Shown one piece after another: positions 54,980 through 64,000 of a stretch of 64,000 nt of DNA. The position numbers and the translations under genes are program-made. The stretch's first letter is position 1; the number at the start of each line of letters is the position of its first letter. Under the pieces are notes generated by a model, which saw only the letters and a list, made by a program, of their open reading frames with translations, had not been told where the DNA came from and ran no database searches. This DNA is from Acidobacteriota bacterium (GTDB taxonomy: Bacteria; Acidobacteriota; Holophagae; Acanthopleuribacterales; Acanthopleuribacteraceae), in assembly GCA_030066195.1 (NCBI GenBank), contig JASJCB010000004.1, positions 1 to 64,000 of the forward strand, given 5' to 3'.

Positions 54980-55573
54980 TTAACCCTCAAGGTCACGTTT
55001 GCTGATAACTTCGTCCACGAGGCCGTAGTCCACGGCTTCCTTGGCGCCCATGTAATAATCCCTATCGGAGTCTTCCTTGATTTTTTCGAGGGTCTGACCG
55101 GTATTTTCAGCAAGAATGGAGTCCAGCGTTTCTTTTATGCGCAAGATTTCCTGTGCCTGAATTTCGATATCCCGGGCCTGACCGCGTGATCCGCCCATGG
55201 GCTGGTGAATCATGATACGGGCGTTGGGAAGGGTATAGCGCTTGCCCCTGGCGCCGCCTGCCAACAGGAAGGCGCCCATGCTGGCCGCCTGGCCGACGCA
55301 AATGGTGGAAACGTCCTGTTTGACCAGGTTCATTGTGTCGTAGATGGCCAGGCCGGCGGTCACGCTGCCGCCGGGGGAGTTGATGTAGATGTGGGTGTCA
55401 CGCTCGGGGTCTTCCGCCTCCAGAAACAGGAGTTGGGAGATGACCAGGTTGGCCAGGTGATCGGTGACTTCCTCACCGATGAAGAGAATGCCGTCTTTCA
55501 GCAGGCGAGAATAGATGTCGTAACTGCGCTCGCCGCGACTCGTTTGTTCTACAACAATAGGAACAAGTGCCAT
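54980..55573 (-). CDS. clpP: ATP-dependent Clp protease proteolytic subunit
   Basis: A 197-residue serine protease subunit. Catalytic S98 ([14 protein letters not shown]) and H123 ([10 protein letters not shown]) lie at the canonical positions. The start at 55573 ([25 protein letters not shown]) has GGGAGAAG upstream; 40 extra residues in the longest frame are not family-like. Lies between tig and clpX, the common tig-clpP-clpX order. Confidence 0.98.
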   Translation of the reverse strand: MALVPIVVEQTSRGERSYDIYSRLLKDGILFIGEEVTDHLANLVISQLLFLEAEDPERDTHIYINSPGGSVTAGLAIYDTMNLVKQDVSTICVGQAASMGAFLLAGGARGKRYTLPNARIMIHQPMGGSRGQARDIEIQAQEILRIKETLDSILAENTGQTLEKIKEDSDRDYYMGAKEAVDYGLVDEVISKRDLEG

Positions 55574-55604
55574 GTTGCTTCTCCCTCTTTTTAGATTTTG
55601 GGAA

Positions 55605-57047
55605 CTACGCTGAATCCTTCGATTCGTCGTCATTATCTTCATCCGGCGTGTCATCACCGGAGGTTTCGGGGGTTTCGGCCGCGGCCTCTTCATGACCGTG
55701 GTCGTGATCGTGACCTTGAACGTGTTCTTCTTCAGCCGGCGGTTCTTCCTTGGTCAATTCGTCGACCTCGGTGAGGACAGCCGCCTCGCGGACGGCATCC
55801 AACGCCTTCCTTCTCTTGATAACATCGATGATGTTCTCAAGTGCTCCGGACTCGGTCAAGGTTGCTTTCAATTCTTCAACTGTTTCGGCTTGGGAGTAAG
55901 GCAGGTAGGTTTCCAGGTCGGCATCCAACTCTTCATCGGAGGGCGCAATTTCCAGGTTCTCGGCCAGGGTATCCAAGATCACATCGGCGCGAACCTTGCC
56001 GGCCGCCTGGGGCATCGTATATTGCAACATGCTGCCGATCAGCTCTTCCTGTTGCGCACGGCCCTGACCTTGTAAAGCCTGCATGTAGGGCGCCATTTGT
56101 TGTTCCACCATGGCGCGGGCCTCGTTGGTAACCCATTCCCGGGGCACCTGGAAGTCGTAGCCTTCCATCATCTTGCCCATCAGAAAATTGTCCAGTCGGT
56201 GCTTTTCATGGTCCTCGGCAGATTTCTTCAAATCTTCTTCGGTTTTCTTACGCAGGTCCGCCAGGTCTTCAGCGTCCAGGGTTTTGGCGAATTCGTCGTT
56301 GAGTTCGGGTTTGGTCTCTTTGACGATTTCCTTGATTTCCAGGTAGGCCTTGACCTTTTTGCCGGCCCAATCGGGGAAGGCATCGTCTTCGCCGGCCTCG
56401 AATTCGCCCACCACGTCGTCCCCGGTTTCAGCGCCCAAGATCAGTTCGCTGATGTTGGGATGCGCGCCTTCCGCACCGAGTTCAACCTCATAATCATCCA
56501 TATCGGTAAGCGATTCGTCGCTTTCCAAATCCACAACGGTCAGCGCCGCCTTGACCCGGTCCCCGTTTTCGGCGCCGCGGTCGGTGATCTTTTCGCGTTT
56601 GGTCGCCTGCTCCAGCTTGGTTTCCAGCGCCTGATCCACCTGTTCCGCGGTGATGTCGATCCGCAGGGTCTCGGCCTCCAGGCCCTTCCATTCCTGCAAC
56701 TCGATCTCGGGTTTGACATCGATCTCGGCCTCGAAGTGGAAGTGTTTCTTGTCGACCAGTTCCACATCGACGAGTCGCGGCGTGGTCACGGACTTCAGTT
56801 TTTGGGATTCCACCACTTCTTTCATGCAATCGGGGAGAAGGTGACGAATGATCTCTTGAGTGATTTCGTTCTTGAAGCGTTTCTTCAGTAGGGCGGCGGG
56901 CGCCTTGCCTTTGCGGAAGCCGGGGAGTTGTGCATGCCCCTTGATCTCTTGAAGGGCCTTGTTTTGGTGCGGAGCGACCCGCTCCCAGGGAATCTGTACG
57001 GCGGCCTTGACCAAAATGGGGTTTTCCCTGGTGATCTTAACGTCCAT
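55605..57047 (-). CDS. tig: Trigger factor with His/Glu-rich C-terminal tail
   Basis: Ribosome-bound chaperone and peptidyl-prolyl isomerase. A 480-residue protein with the ribosome-docking loop G-FRKGKAP ([17 protein letters not shown]), a PPIase-like domain (about 150-240), and the helical C-terminal cage. The last 45 residues form an unusual tail rich in His and acidic residues ([12 protein letters not shown]...[12 protein letters not shown]), which could bind metal ions. Family length is about 430-450 without such a tail. Confidence 0.95.
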   Translation of the reverse strand: MDVKITRENPILVKAAVQIPWERVAPHQNKALQEIKGHAQLPGFRKGKAPAALLKKRFKNEITQEIIRHLLPDCMKEVVESQKLKSVTTPRLVDVELVDKKHFHFEAEIDVKPEIELQEWKGLEAETLRIDITAEQVDQALETKLEQATKREKITDRGAENGDRVKAALTVVDLESDESLTDMDDYEVELGAEGAHPNISELILGAETGDDVVGEFEAGEDDAFPDWAGKKVKAYLEIKEIVKETKPELNDEFAKTLDAEDLADLRKKTEEDLKKSAEDHEKHRLDNFLMGKMMEGYDFQVPREWVTNEARAMVEQQMAPYMQALQGQGRAQQEELIGSMLQYTMPQAAGKVRADVILDTLAENLEIAPSDEELDADLETYLPYSQAETVEELKATLTESGALENIIDVIKRRKALDAVREAAVLTEVDELTKEEPPAEEEHVQGHDHDHGHEEAAAETPETSGDDTPDEDNDDESKDSA

Positions 57048-57101
57048 CCAATCTGCCTCTATATTTCATTAAGTTGACCGGTACCCGAAGCGTGGGATCA
57101 G

Positions 57102-57188
57102 TGGTGCGAGGGAAGGGACTCGAACCCTCACAGGTGTTAACCCGCCAGATCCTAAATCTGGTGCGTCTACCAATTTCGCCACCCTCGC
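57102..57188 (-). tRNA. tRNA-Leu (anticodon TAG)
   Basis: An 87-base class II tRNA on the minus strand. Acceptor stem GCGAGGG/CCCTCGC, discriminator A and encoded CCA (57104-57102), D-loop with GGTAGACGC, anticodon stem CCAGA/TCTGG around the loop TTTAGGA (anticodon TAG, reading CUA), a long variable arm, and TPsiC loop GGTTCGAGTCC. It lies upstream of tig on the same strand. Confidence 0.96.
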
Positions 57189-57406
57189 ATAATCGGGAAA
57201 CAGGTCGGCGGACCCGCTTCCACATGAAAAATAATTCGGGTTTGGGTTCCAACAGGCACAGGTAGCCCGTCGAACGGTCTAGTATACACGAAAAGCGAGT
57301 GTGTGAAAGGTGAAGTTACCGGACGCGCGAAAAAAATACGGGTCCGCGCTTGGAAAAGAAATGCCCGAAATCGCTTGATTCCGCAAGGTTCGTTTCCCTG
57401 CCTCGT

Positions 57407-58057
57407 CTAGATGTACAGCGGTTCGGTGGCGACGGGTTCCAAGATCATCTCGGGGAAGAGTCGCGCCAGATTCGTGGCGACGCTCTCGTGGAACAGGTAG
57501 TCGTACCCTTCGAGATGGAAATCTTTGAGCGAGACCACGGGTTTGAGGTCGGCGGTTACCTCGGGGACGGGTTGAAAGTCGAAGGGCAGTTCCGGTATTT
57601 CCCGCCGGCAAACATGGCAGCGAATGGGCGGGAAGCTTTCCAGCAACTCATCGGCCAGAGCAATCGAGTTCACCGGTTTGAAGTAGAAGCAATCGGGTTG
57701 GAAGGTGTGGGCGCGCTCCACCAGGGTTTCCGAGGGCGGCGTGGATAACAGCAGGGGCGCTCGGGTCATCCATGAGGAGATTTCCACGGGAATGCGCTCG
57801 AACATATCGGGAAAGGTGCCGTCCAGGGTAGCGGCCAGGGCCTCGTCGCCGATGAGCCAGTGATCGGCCAACATGGGCTTGCCGCGCAGGCGCGATTCCC
57901 AGTCCTCGGAATCCACGGTGATGATTTCCACACGAAGCGTTTCTTCCAATTCCCGAAAAGGCATCTCACAGGCGCGACAGGCGTGGACCACATCTTCCTT
58001 GTTGGTGACGTATGCAAAAGGTGGGGTTTTGATATCGCGCAACCGGAAATAGCTCAT
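57407..58057 (-). CDS. Unknown protein with two CxxC motifs
   Basis: A soluble 216-residue protein. Cysteine pairs CRAC (about 28-31) and CHVC (about 147-150) may bind one zinc ion jointly. Many aromatic and acidic residues; no membrane segment. Superficially similar in layout to double-CXXCG proteins of myxobacteria, but the following Gly is absent, so that is only a weak analogy. No strong ribosome binding site. Monocistronic. Confidence 0.65.
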   Translation of the reverse strand: MSYFRLRDIKTPPFAYVTNKEDVVHACRACEMPFRELEETLRVEIITVDSEDWESRLRGKPMLADHWLIGDEALAATLDGTFPDMFERIPVEISSWMTRAPLLLSTPPSETLVERAHTFQPDCFYFKPVNSIALADELLESFPPIRCHVCRREIPELPFDFQPVPEVTADLKPVVSLKDFHLEGYDYLFHESVATNLARLFPEMILEPVATEPLYI

Positions 58058-58214
58058 ATTGGCAACCGCACCGCCTGGCTTGGAGGCATTAAGCGCACCT
58101 CAATCATGTCTCGATATTATCACGAACGACAGGGTCAACAAGGCGCAAATGTCGGCCGGGCCGCATTTACGGCCGTTTTTGCCCTGACAAAACGGTGTTT
58201 TTGACACGTGCATT

Positions 58215-58817
58215 TCACGAATCCTTTTTTTTCCTCCGTCTACGGACCTTTTTCTTGGGTTTGGGTTCAGGTGTTCCTTGTTGCCATAATTGCTTGATCC
58301 ACACCGAAAATCGGCCCATATCCACGATATAAGCGCCCAATACCTCGTCCTTCCAGATGCCGAATTCCTGTGCGGCTTTGGGGTTCCGCTTGGCCAGGTA
58401 GCGCATCTGGCTGCCGTTGAACGGGATCAGCTTGCAGACCTGGGAGAGGAGAAAATGACCCCTCTGCTCCAACAGGACATTGGCATCCCATTCCTTATCG
58501 ATTTTCCGATAGGGCAGTTCCAGGTATTTTCGGTAGTAAGGTGCAAAGACTTTCATCCGCAGGACCCAATTGCTCCAGACCTTCTTGGCGCCCACGACAT
58601 CCCACGGCGATTCCCCGCGGTTTTGGGCAGCCTCCACATGTCTTTTGAGAGTTGGAGAGTCCAAACCCAACAGGTCGGCAACGTCCTTGAGCAGGAAGAT
58701 GCCCTCCATACCCAGAATTTCGGCGCGGGTCCAGGTAGGACGCGGCTGAACCAGGTTCATTTCATCCTTGTCAAAGACCTTCGGATACCTGGGTTTTTTG
58801 TTGTTCGATTCGCTCAT
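58215..58817 (-). CDS. Unknown DNA-binding-like protein with basic tail
   Basis: A 200-residue protein. A helix-turn-helix-like stretch (IFLLKDVADLLGLDSPTLKRHVEAA) lies at about 40-65, aromatic-rich helices follow, and the C-terminus is strongly basic (PKPKKKVRRRRKKKDS), which suits nucleic-acid binding. The ATG at 58817 has AGGAAAC upstream; the gene overlaps the preceding one by 47 bp in another frame. No family recognised. Confidence 0.65.
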   Translation of the reverse strand: MSESNNKKPRYPKVFDKDEMNLVQPRPTWTRAEILGMEGIFLLKDVADLLGLDSPTLKRHVEAAQNRGESPWDVVGAKKVWSNWVLRMKVFAPYYRKYLELPYRKIDKEWDANVLLEQRGHFLLSQVCKLIPFNGSQMRYLAKRNPKAAQEFGIWKDEVLGAYIVDMGRFSVWIKQLWQQGTPEPKPKKKVRRRRKKKDS

Positions 58818-59109
58818 GTTTCCTATCTTCCAAAATGAGTAGTTTCCAACGCCAACCAAACCAGGCCGGAACGGGTCTTTGTCCCGTACGACGAACGGTG
58901 CCGTCACCGTGTGTGGGGAATTTGTGGTAGCTCCTGAGTCGCCCCATCGCGACTTTCACTCGCTGCCTCGCGGTTTTTCCCTGATCGGGGTAGAGCAATC
59001 CATTGCTGTCCGCAAATTCGGCGATGGTGGAAGGCGTGTAAAGTTCTTCTTCGCATAACATTTCTAATATGTGCCGATATTTCATCGGCCGACCGGCTGG
59101 TTTTCCCAT
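58771..59109 (-). CDS. Small winged-helix-like protein
   Basis: A 112-residue basic protein. The segment MKYRHILEMLCEEELYTPSTIAEFADSNGLL looks like a winged-helix with recognition region, and TARQRVKVAMGRLRSYHKF is a following helix. It overlaps the next gene by 47 bp, so they are likely co-translated. No clear ribosome binding site of its own; a 20-codon ORF ends 20 bp upstream and may provide coupling. Confidence 0.6.
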   Translation of the reverse strand: MGKPAGRPMKYRHILEMLCEEELYTPSTIAEFADSNGLLYPDQGKTARQRVKVAMGRLRSYHKFPTHGDGTVRRTGQRPVPAWFGWRWKLLILEDRKHERIEQQKTQVSEGL

Positions 59110-59129
59110 GTGAATTCAAGCTCATGTAT

Positions 59130-59192
59130 TCAGTTTTGTATTCGGCGGGGGTACCGCAAGGGCTTTTTGCCGCCTTGACCTGGTGAGGTCAT
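59130..59192 (-). CDS. 20-residue ORF with strong ribosome binding site (possible leader peptide)
   Basis: AAGGAG lies 6 bases before an ATG encoding a basic peptide (MTSPGQGGKKPLRYPRRIQN). It precedes the winged-helix-like gene, which lacks its own clear signal. It could be a leader peptide or a coupling cistron, or chance. Confidence 0.3.
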   Translation of the reverse strand: MTSPGQGGKKPLRYPRRIQN

Positions 59193-59431
59193 GTAAACTC
59201 CTTGAATTCTTTGGCGTCTATTTGAGAATTTGGCAAGTAAAAACGACCGAAAAGGACTTTTTCAAATTTTTCTCTACTTTGAAATAATAGAACAAGTCCA
59301 AAAGTAGAGGTTCCCTTATCTTCTTTCCGACGTTTTGACCCTTTGTGTCGTACCTGATTCGTCATGCACCTGGGACAGGTCGACCCTGTTCAAGCGTCCG
59401 ATTTCTTAAATGTTATTCTTACCCGAGCAAA
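59193..59431 (-). promoter_or_regulatory. AT-rich promoter region with inverted repeat
   Basis: AT-rich stretch between the giant gene's 3' end and the leader ORF. It holds the 9-bp inverted repeat CTCTACTTT/AAAGTAGAG (59272-59280 and 59301-59309), with an inner partial GGACTT/AAGTCC repeat. It probably contains the promoter and an operator for the genes at 58215-59192. No gene is visible. Confidence 0.4.
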
Positions 59432-62400
59432 TCAGTTTCTTGTCAGGGGCAGCCGGATGGTGATGTCGGTTCCCACACCTTGCTTGGATCGAAGTTTGAC
59501 CGTTCCGCCATGTTCGCCGATGATACGGCGGGCGGTTACCAATCCCAAACCGATGCCGCGGCCCGTGCTGAAAAATGGCTGAAATACTTTTTCCAATTGG
59601 TCCGCCGACATGCCCGTGCCGGTGTCCGCAAAAATTACCACCGCTTCCTTGTCGTCATATCTGGTAATTACCGTCAATTTGGCCGGTGCTTCGCCGCCCT
59701 CCTCCTGGCGACGTTCCATCAAGGCATGGCAGGCGTTGAAAGCCAGGTGAATGAATACTCTGCTCAAGGCGGACGGGCGACAGGCCAGGGGAATGTTCTC
59801 GGTCAAGTGCTCCACAACCGTGACCGCGGGAAAGGCGGAAGTTACCAGATCCACCGTCTCGTGCACTGTTTCCGAGAGATCGATGCGGCCTTGTTTGCGG
59901 TCATCGCCTGTCAGGCGACCGAAGACCTCGGCCGTGCCGCGAATGCGCCGACTGTTGCGGCGTATGGTTTCCAAGCCGTGATCCAGTTCGTCCAGGGTCT
60001 TGTCCAGGTAGCGGGCTCTTTCCTGTTTATCCTCGATTTGTTTGAGATCTTCTTCCAGGCGGTCCAATCGGCGGCGCATCGAGCGGACGGTTTCCGACGC
60101 GGCAGAGGCGGCCTTTTCGCTTTCTCCCGCAATGCCGCGCCCCACCCGGCCCAGGCAGACGTCCTTTTCCTGCTCCACCAGCCGGCGGGCGCGATCCTCG
60201 GAAAGTCGGGCCTGCTCCTCGTAACGTGTGGTCTGGTCCAGCGCAATACTCGCCTGATTGGCCAGTTGGCGCAGAACCTCCACGCGGTCGGCCGAGAATG
60301 CGCCCGGGTTGTGGTTGTTCTCCAGATAGATCATCGTCCGGCGTCCCGGTAACGGCAGGCACAAGACCGAACGCGGTTTATGACGCGCAATATAACCCGC
60401 TTTCCCAAAGCCCCGGTCCCGTGCCGCATCCTCCAGGACCAGCGTTTTTCCGGTTTTTTCCACGAATTGGATCACGGCCATGGGAAGCAGTTCGTCGCTT
60501 GCGGCCCGGCGGGTCATGGTTACGGGCTCTCGGGCGTGGGCGTTGCCCTCGGCCTTGATCACCCAGGTACCGTCTTGGGAGATCAGGACAAAACCCCGCT
60601 CCGCGCCGCCGTGCTCCATGGCCGTGCGCAGCAATACCGCCGCCAGCCGATCCACGCCCGGTTGGCGGAAGAAAACGGTTGCCGCCCTCAGAATTTGGGC
60701 CATGTCGGTACGATCGGCGGAGATGGTGACCGTGTCCTCACGAATGTCGACGCCCCGTTTCTGTTCGCTCACGATCACGTCGGGATGACGCCGCTTCAAT
60801 TCGGAGACGCGACCGGTGGCCCCCCAGTTCAAATAGCAAGCGGCCGCGGCGCGTAGATAGGCGCCCGCTGCCTGTTGCAGTCCATTGGCGAGACAGTGAC
60901 GGGCCGCCAACTCGTTTGCCAGGCCGGCGCTGCCCGGGAAGGCTGCCGCGTTCGCCTCGGCCGCTGCCTGCTCGTAGTATTTCATGGCGCTGAGCGGATT
61001 GTTTTCCACGCGAGCCGACTCGGCCAGCAACAGGGTCCACTTGTGACCGAAATTCTCGGGACAGCTTTGGGCCCAGTCCTCCATGCGCGTCGTGCAGGTT
61101 TCCAGGATTTTGGCCAGGGAAATGCGCTCCTCGTGCGGGGCTTCCGGCAACAGCGCGGCGGCCGTCAGGCCTTTATATAATGTATGGAGCGATTGGGTGA
61201 TAATACCGGAAACGTGATCATACAGGCGATCGGCCTCGTCGACGACGCGCAGGGCCTCCCGGTAATTCTCCTGTAAATAGAGGGTTTGCATCTGAAATAC
61301 CAGAAAGGCGTGGGCGCCCGGTGCAAAGGAATGCCGGTCCAGCAGATACAATATTTCTTCCAGGGTATGGGCCGCCGGTTCGTCCCGGTCGGGGCTCAAC
61401 CCTTGTAACGCCAGAGTGGTGCCGAGAATCCCCTGAATCGCCACGTACAGGCCCATGCCGCCGCTTTTATCGATCAGTGAGATCGAGTGACGGCACTCCC
61501 GCGACTGGACCGGCAGGGGCGCCTCCTCAGCATAACGAGTGATAGCGGTAACCCACAGGGCATAATAGGCATAGACGAAGTCACCCACGGCAAGGGAGCC
61601 TTGGTAGGCGCGCTTCAGGTAGGGCACGCTGTCGCGTACATGATGAACCCAGTGCAGCAGGAAGCAACCGTTGACGAAAAAAACCTTGTTGGCGATCAAC
61701 GGGTTATCGTAGCGCTTGTCTACCTCCAAGCCCAGCAAACCCAACTTGTAACCTGTCTCGTGACGGCCGCGGGAGCTGAGCAGGATGCCCAGGGTCGCAT
61801 AGGCGAATGAGGCCGTCGGCGTATTGCCGTGTTTCAAGGCCAGGTTGGCCTGCTTCAGCACGATCAGGTCGAAAAGCGGAGGCTCCCGGTTATAGGCCGC
61901 CGCCGTAATGGTAGCCAGCAGGTTGGAAATCGTCAGTAGATCCGCATCCTGGCAATCCGGCGCCCCGGGAACCTCGCTCATGGAATGGTTCGCCAGCCAC
62001 TTCAAGACCTCCGACATCTCCAGTTCGGTCTCCCGCGCAATTTCCTCGGGTGTTCGCACCAGTTTGAAACCCAGTTTGGCCAGGGCCTCTGTGCCCACGT
62101 CCAGGGCCTGTTGCAAATCCCGTCGGTGGTCGAAGTAGGCAAAATAGTGGAGGTATAGTTGGACCATGTTCTCCCGGTTCAACTCCCGGGCGAACAGCAG
62201 TCGGAACAGCTCTTCCGCCTGGTCCCATTGACGGGTGAGGAAGCTGCATTCGGCGGCGAGCAGGGTCAGTTCGAAAGCAAGGTCGAAACAAACAGTCCAG
62301 CAATCCTCGGGCAACAGGGCGCGGCCCTTATTCAAATACTCCAAGGAGGGCATATAGGCCGTAGCATGCCTGGCTTTTCGGCCGGCCGCCAGGTTCATAA

Positions 62401-64000
62401 GCGCCAGCTTGCGACGTTCGGCGGGATCGTCGATGCAAGCAACGCCCTGATTGAGGTGGCTGACAATGTCGAACAGCTTTTCCTCGATTTCCGATTCATC
62501 CAGTTGCGCCAGGAGCAGGCGGCCGATTTGCAAGCGAGTTTCGGCCTCGCGTTCCGGGGTGATCAGCGCGTAGGCGGCCTGTTGCACGCGGTCATGCAGG
62601 AAGCGATAGCTCATGTTGCCCGCATCCTCGCCGGTCTGCTCGTACTGCCAGGCATCGCCGACCGGTTGTACCACGCCCTCACGGAGCGCCGGCCAGAGCG
62701 AGGCCGCGGTATCCGCCGGCGATTTTTGACAGACGATGGCCACCAACTTCAGGTCGAAACGGTTGCCGATGCAGGCCGCGGGCTTCAGCACCTCCACGGT
62801 TTGCGGGTCCAGCCGTTTGATTTTGCGGACCATCAAGTCGATGACATTGCCGGTATACCCGGCCTCGGCGATCTTTTCGGGGAACCAGTCCCAGCGGCGA
62901 GTTGAGTTGTTGAACACGATCAGTTGGGACCGGTAGAGCGATTCCAGGAACTGGACCAGGAAAAAAGGGTTGCCGCCGGTTTTGGCAAGCAGGAGTTCGG
63001 CGAGAGGAGCGACCTCCGCGGGCTTGCGATGCAGGGTATCGGCGGTCATGCGGGTTATGTCTTCCAATCCCAAAGCGGCCGGGACCAGGGTTTTGATGCG
63101 AATATGGGCCTGATCGAGATTGGCGATGAGGGTCATGAGGGGATGATGACCGTCTACCTCGTTGTCGCGATAGGCGCCGATGATCAGCAGATGCGCCGGG
63201 CCCTGATCCGTCATGCAGTACTCGATCAGCTTCAGCGACGGCTCGTCCGCCCATTGCAGGTCGTCCAGGAAGATGACCAGGGGGTGTTCCTCGCGTGCGA
63301 AGACGCCCAGGAAGCGTAGGAAAACCAGGTTGAAACGGTTCATGGCTTCCATGGGCGGCAGTTCCGGAACGGGCGGTTGCGGGCCGATGATCAGCTCCAA
63401 CTCGGGAAAGACCTCGATCAGTACGGCGCCGTTACCCTCGAGCACTTTCAGAAGATCCTCGCGCCGGGCGGCCAGGTTCTCGGGGCTTTCCGTGAGCTGT
63501 TGATTCAGCAGTTCCCGAAATGCCTGGATGAAGGAGGAATAGGGTATGTTGCGCTTGTACTGGTCGAACTTGCCGGAGATGAACAATCCGTTGCGTTCGG
63601 CGATCGGCTTGTGGACCTCGTGAATCAAGGCGGATTTGCCGATGCCTGGATAACCCGCCACCAGCAGCAGCGATTTCAGGCCGTTGCCCGCCCGTTCGAA
63701 GGTAGTCAGCAGCGTGTCGCGTTCCACCTGGCGGGCATAGAGTTTTTCGGGAATGGAGAAGCGGTCGGAGGTGTCCTCGGTGGCCAGGCCGAATGCGGGG
63801 ATGTGGCCTTCCTTGCGCAAATGATCCAGGCACCGCTGCAAATCGGCGCGTACGCCGTGGGCGGTCTGGTAGCGGTTCTCCGCGTTTTTCTCCATCAGCT
63901 TCATGACGATGTGCGAGACCGCCTGGGGAATCCGGGAATCGACGCTGTGCGGCGGTTCCGGCAGTCGGGCCAGATGACTGTAGACCAGGCGCATGGCATC
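59432..64000 (-). CDS. Giant kinase/ATPase/GAF protein with degenerate histidine kinase (partial)
   Basis: At least 1522 residues; the N-terminal Ser/Thr kinase runs off the window end (only its C-terminal lobe, DAMRLVYSHLARLPEPP, is visible). Next come an AAA-16-like ATPase (P-loop AGYPGIGKSAL, Walker [13 protein letters not shown]), a TPR-like helical region, a GAF domain, and a HisKA-HATPase region. The HisKA box reads RGIAGESEKAASAA instead of AHELKNP, so the phospho-accepting His is Gly. N-box HLAFNACHAL, DTGTGMS and GIGLGLVTARRII are retained. Paralogue of the protein at 10241-15586. Confidence 0.9.
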   Translation of the reverse strand, partial: DAMRLVYSHLARLPEPPHSVDSRIPQAVSHIVMKLMEKNAENRYQTAHGVRADLQRCLDHLRKEGHIPAFGLATEDTSDRFSIPEKLYARQVERDTLLTTFERAGNGLKSLLLVAGYPGIGKSALIHEVHKPIAERNGLFISGKFDQYKRNIPYSSFIQAFRELLNQQLTESPENLAARREDLLKVLEGNGAVLIEVFPELELIIGPQPPVPELPPMEAMNRFNLVFLRFLGVFAREEHPLVIFLDDLQWADEPSLKLIEYCMTDQGPAHLLIIGAYRDNEVDGHHPLMTLIANLDQAHIRIKTLVPAALGLEDITRMTADTLHRKPAEVAPLAELLLAKTGGNPFFLVQFLESLYRSQLIVFNNSTRRWDWFPEKIAEAGYTGNVIDLMVRKIKRLDPQTVEVLKPAACIGNRFDLKLVAIVCQKSPADTAASLWPALREGVVQPVGDAWQYEQTGEDAGNMSYRFLHDRVQQAAYALITPEREAETRLQIGRLLLAQLDESEIEEKLFDIVSHLNQGVACIDDPAERRKLALMNLAAGRKARHATAYMPSLEYLNKGRALLPEDCWTVCFDLAFELTLLAAECSFLTRQWDQAEELFRLLFARELNRENMVQLYLHYFAYFDHRRDLQQALDVGTEALAKLGFKLVRTPEEIARETELEMSEVLKWLANHSMSEVPGAPDCQDADLLTISNLLATITAAAYNREPPLFDLIVLKQANLALKHGNTPTASFAYATLGILLSSRGRHETGYKLGLLGLEVDKRYDNPLIANKVFFVNGCFLLHWVHHVRDSVPYLKRAYQGSLAVGDFVYAYYALWVTAITRYAEEAPLPVQSRECRHSISLIDKSGGMGLYVAIQGILGTTLALQGLSPDRDEPAAHTLEEILYLLDRHSFAPGAHAFLVFQMQTLYLQENYREALRVVDEADRLYDHVSGIITQSLHTLYKGLTAAALLPEAPHEERISLAKILETCTTRMEDWAQSCPENFGHKWTLLLAESARVENNPLSAMKYYEQAAAEANAAAFPGSAGLANELAARHCLANGLQQAAGAYLRAAAACYLNWGATGRVSELKRRHPDVIVSEQKRGVDIREDTVTISADRTDMAQILRAATVFFRQPGVDRLAAVLLRTAMEHGGAERGFVLISQDGTWVIKAEGNAHAREPVTMTRRAASDELLPMAVIQFVEKTGKTLVLEDAARDRGFGKAGYIARHKPRSVLCLPLPGRRTMIYLENNHNPGAFSADRVEVLRQLANQASIALDQTTRYEEQARLSEDRARRLVEQEKDVCLGRVGRGIAGESEKAASAASETVRSMRRRLDRLEEDLKQIEDKQERARYLDKTLDELDHGLETIRRNSRRIRGTAEVFGRLTGDDRKQGRIDLSETVHETVDLVTSAFPAVTVVEHLTENIPLACRPSALSRVFIHLAFNACHALMERRQEEGGEAPAKLTVITRYDDKEAVVIFADTGTGMSADQLEKVFQPFFSTGRGIGLGLVTARRIIGEHGGTVKLRSKQGVGTDITIRLPLTRN

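Noticed and set aside
55574..55693. 40-residue N-terminal extension of ClpP
   Set aside because: It overlaps the tig 3' end, is highly basic and not family-like; GGGAGAAG favours the start at 55573.

Overview
The window is one 64 kb stretch of a Gram-negative bacterial chromosome with moderately high GC. Evidence for the type of organism: a cbb3 oxidase operon, a TonB-dependent receptor, a fused CcoN-CcoO subunit, eukaryote-like Ser/Thr kinases fused to AAA ATPase, GAF and histidine-kinase modules, a Roco GTPase, and several 6-bladed beta-propeller proteins whose blades carry a GxGPGEF-type motif. This gene content fits Acidobacteriota (Holophagae/Acanthopleuribacter-like) or another predatory or complex-lifestyle lineage. 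That placement is inference; no rRNA gene is present to test it.

Layout. 0-4 kb: a PilT-type pilus retraction ATPase with a long C-terminal extension, a partner protein and a HEAT-repeat protein. 4-5.3 kb: a GGEEF diguanylate cyclase. 5.5-9.8 kb: three tandem paralogous secreted mini-peptides, each with a strong ribosome binding site, then a 6-bladed beta-propeller protein, a thioredoxin-like protein and a membrane Ser/Thr kinase in overlapping frames. 10.2-15.6 kb: a giant kinase/ATPase/GAF/histidine-kinase protein. 15.7-17 kb: a second propeller gene, divergent from a tiny Pro-rich peptide gene. 17.2-19.8 kb: xseA-xseB-ispA. 19.8-24.6 kb: a VIT/vWA protein and an AAA ATPase-nuclease fusion. 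25-34.4 kb: two universal stress proteins followed by ccoI-ccoS-ccoNO-ccoQ-ccoP-ccoG-ccoH and a SafE-like protein. 34.4-38.1 kb: an RHH-like antitoxin remnant, a nucleic-acid repeat region and a Roco protein. 38.4-41.5 kb: a TonB receptor and radC. 42-44 kb: an AT-rich island with a second peptide, thioredoxin and propeller cassette. 44.4-48.9 kb: a PhoB/PhoR-like pair with a TgpA-type transglutaminase. 49-57.2 kb: pyrF, rho, engB, clpX, clpP, tig and tRNA-Leu. 57.4-59.2 kb: unknown genes. 59.4-64 kb: a second giant kinase-family protein, truncated by the window end, whose histidine-kinase phosphoacceptor box has degenerated.

The best candidate for an undescribed system is the peptide, propeller and thioredoxin cassette. 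It occurs twice in the window with different gene orders (5577-9844 and 42050-43923). In both copies secreted Cys-containing mini-peptides come first, a perfect hairpin lies just downstream of the peptide gene, and an extracytoplasmic propeller and a CxxC thioredoxin-like protein follow. At the first locus a receptor-like Ser/Thr kinase overlaps the thioredoxin gene. A third propeller gene faces a 30-codon ORF that also ends in a strong hairpin. The arrangement resembles the Bacteroidota NVEALA-peptide/6-bladed-propeller pairs, but the peptides here have their own GRxP and C-x6/7-C signature. The function is unknown; exported peptide maturation, or peptide signalling read out by the kinase, are inferences.
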